A DNA stretch of 5,233 nucleotides. Source: Actinomycetes bacterium (GTDB lineage: Bacteria > Actinomycetota > CALGFH01). The DNA is taken from positions 1 through 5,233 of the forward strand of contig JASLBL010000456.1 in assembly GCA_030146615.1 (NCBI GenBank), given 5' to 3'. The translations under genes and the position numbers were made by a program. The notes below the pieces were generated by a model. That model worked only from the letters and a program-made list of their open reading frames with translations, was not told where the DNA came from and ran no database searches. Below are positions 4,657-5,233 of the stretch, one piece after another (the stretch's first letter is position 1; each line of letters begins with the position of its first letter).

Positions 4657-5233
4657 GTGAGATGGCACAGGCCAAGGCCCCTCGCATGGACCAGTGTAGT
4701 GGCGCTGGTCGCGGTGCTGGTACTCGCCGGCTGTGGGGGCAAAGCCCCGAGCGGCGGAGGCGGCGGCACCGGCGAGGGTGGCGAGCTCACCTTGTGGACC
4801 CACAACGCCGGCAACAAGGAAGAGCTGGCCATCGTCAACCAGATCGTCAAGGACTACAACGCCAGCCAGACCAAAAACCAGGTCAAGGTCCAGGCCTTCC
4901 CGCAGGCTGCCTATAACGACGCCGTGACGGCCGCTGCGACCTCCAAGAAGCTGCCCTGCATCCTGGACATCGACGCCCCGATCGTCCCCAACTGGGCCTG
5001 GGCCGGCTACCTGGCCAAGCTCGACCTGCCCCAGGAGCTGGTCGACAAGCAGCTGCCCAGCACCCTCGGCAAGTGGAAGGATCAGCTGTACTCGATCGGC
5101 CACTACGAGGCGGCGCTGGGCCTGTTCGCGCGCAAGTCGGCGCTTGACGCCGCCGGAATCCCAGTGGCCACCGTCGACAAGCCCTGGACGGCCCAGGAGT
5201 TCGACCAGGCCCTGCAGAAGATCAAGGCGTCCG
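4657..5233 (+). CDS. Sugar ABC transporter substrate-binding lipoprotein (partial, C-terminus beyond right edge)
   Basis: This encodes the extracellular sugar-binding lipoprotein of an ABC importer. The 192 visible codons are a bit under half of a family of about 420-450 residues. The start GTG 4657 has a near-ideal ribosome site. The signal peptide has a basic N-region (MRWHRPRP), a hydrophobic core from about 12 to 23 and the lipobox LAGC, with Cys26 the lipidation site. A Gly-rich linker (32-42) follows. The mature fold opens with ELTLWTHNAGNKEE (43-56), typical of the carbohydrate-binding CUT1-type family (SBP_bac_1). Further typical parts are the segment around PCILDIDAPIVPNWAWAGYL (100-119), where relatives usually have PD in the first positions, LYSIGHYEAALGLFARKSAL (144-163) and PWTAQEFDQAL (176-186). 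It lies 99 bases after the LacI-type regulator on the same strand; permease genes are expected next, outside the window. The sugar is unknown; the fructokinase-type kinase nearby suggests fructose or a fructose-yielding saccharide. Confidence 0.93.
   Translation, partial: MRWHRPRPLAWTSVVALVAVLVLAGCGGKAPSGGGGGTGEGGELTLWTHNAGNKEELAIVNQIVKDYNASQTKNQVKVQAFPQAAYNDAVTAAATSKKLPCILDIDAPIVPNWAWAGYLAKLDLPQELVDKQLPSTLGKWKDQLYSIGHYEAALGLFARKSALDAAGIPVATVDKPWTAQEFDQALQKIKAS

Noticed and set aside
4390..5103. Minus-strand 237-residue open frame
   Set aside because: It runs antisense to the end of the regulator and the lipoprotein, both clearly coding on the plus strand, and it crosses the stem-loops between them.
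1..5233. CRISPR array, transposase or integrase gene
   Set aside because: No regularly spaced repeats, DDE transposase motifs or recombinase motifs were seen on either strand.

Overview
The window looks like chromosome from a high-GC bacterium, most likely an actinomycete. The genes have strongly G/C-rich third codon positions, the substrate-binding lipoprotein and the regulator use GTG starts, and the amidase is of the type known from Rhodococcus. This is inference; no marker gene is present to fix the taxon.

Left part (1-1482). An amidase-signature hydrolase is read leftward from 750 and runs off the left edge. All its catalytic residues are visible. Directly upstream on the same strand is the decayed C-terminal end of a RidA/YjgF-family protein (about 842-1014), broken by a one-base deletion. 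The rest, up to about 1482, has no convincing gene. It holds a strong hairpin (1083-1113), a tRNA-like T-arm and D-arm-like remnant on the minus strand (about 1186-1250), and a 16-bp direct repeat (1255-1270 and 1394-1409). Together these look like a recombination or decay scar.

Middle (1482-3172). Two minus-strand genes lie here: a HIT-family hydrolase with a CxxC pair and an HxHxH motif, and a PfkB-family sugar kinase of the fructokinase type. They are separated by a 191-bp gap that contains a short palindrome.

Right part (3173-5233). A sugar-utilisation locus diverges from the kinase. It contains a LacI-family repressor and then a sugar ABC transporter substrate-binding lipoprotein, cut by the window end. 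A sigma70-like promoter (3462-3490) is followed at once by a perfect 18-bp LacI-type operator (3504-3521). This implies autoregulation and moves the repressor start to GTG 3532, 39 bases inside the longest open frame. Three consecutive inverted repeats sit between the repressor and the lipoprotein. The first spans the repressor stop codon and resembles a terminator or attenuator. The likely logic is that the repressor senses a sugar, the transporter imports it, and the divergent kinase phosphorylates it. Fructose or a fructose-yielding sugar is the best guess from the kinase type.

I found no clearly new defence, mobile or RNA system. The most useful observations are the operator and start correction, the stacked inverted repeats before the transporter gene, the RidA remnant and the tRNA-like scar.
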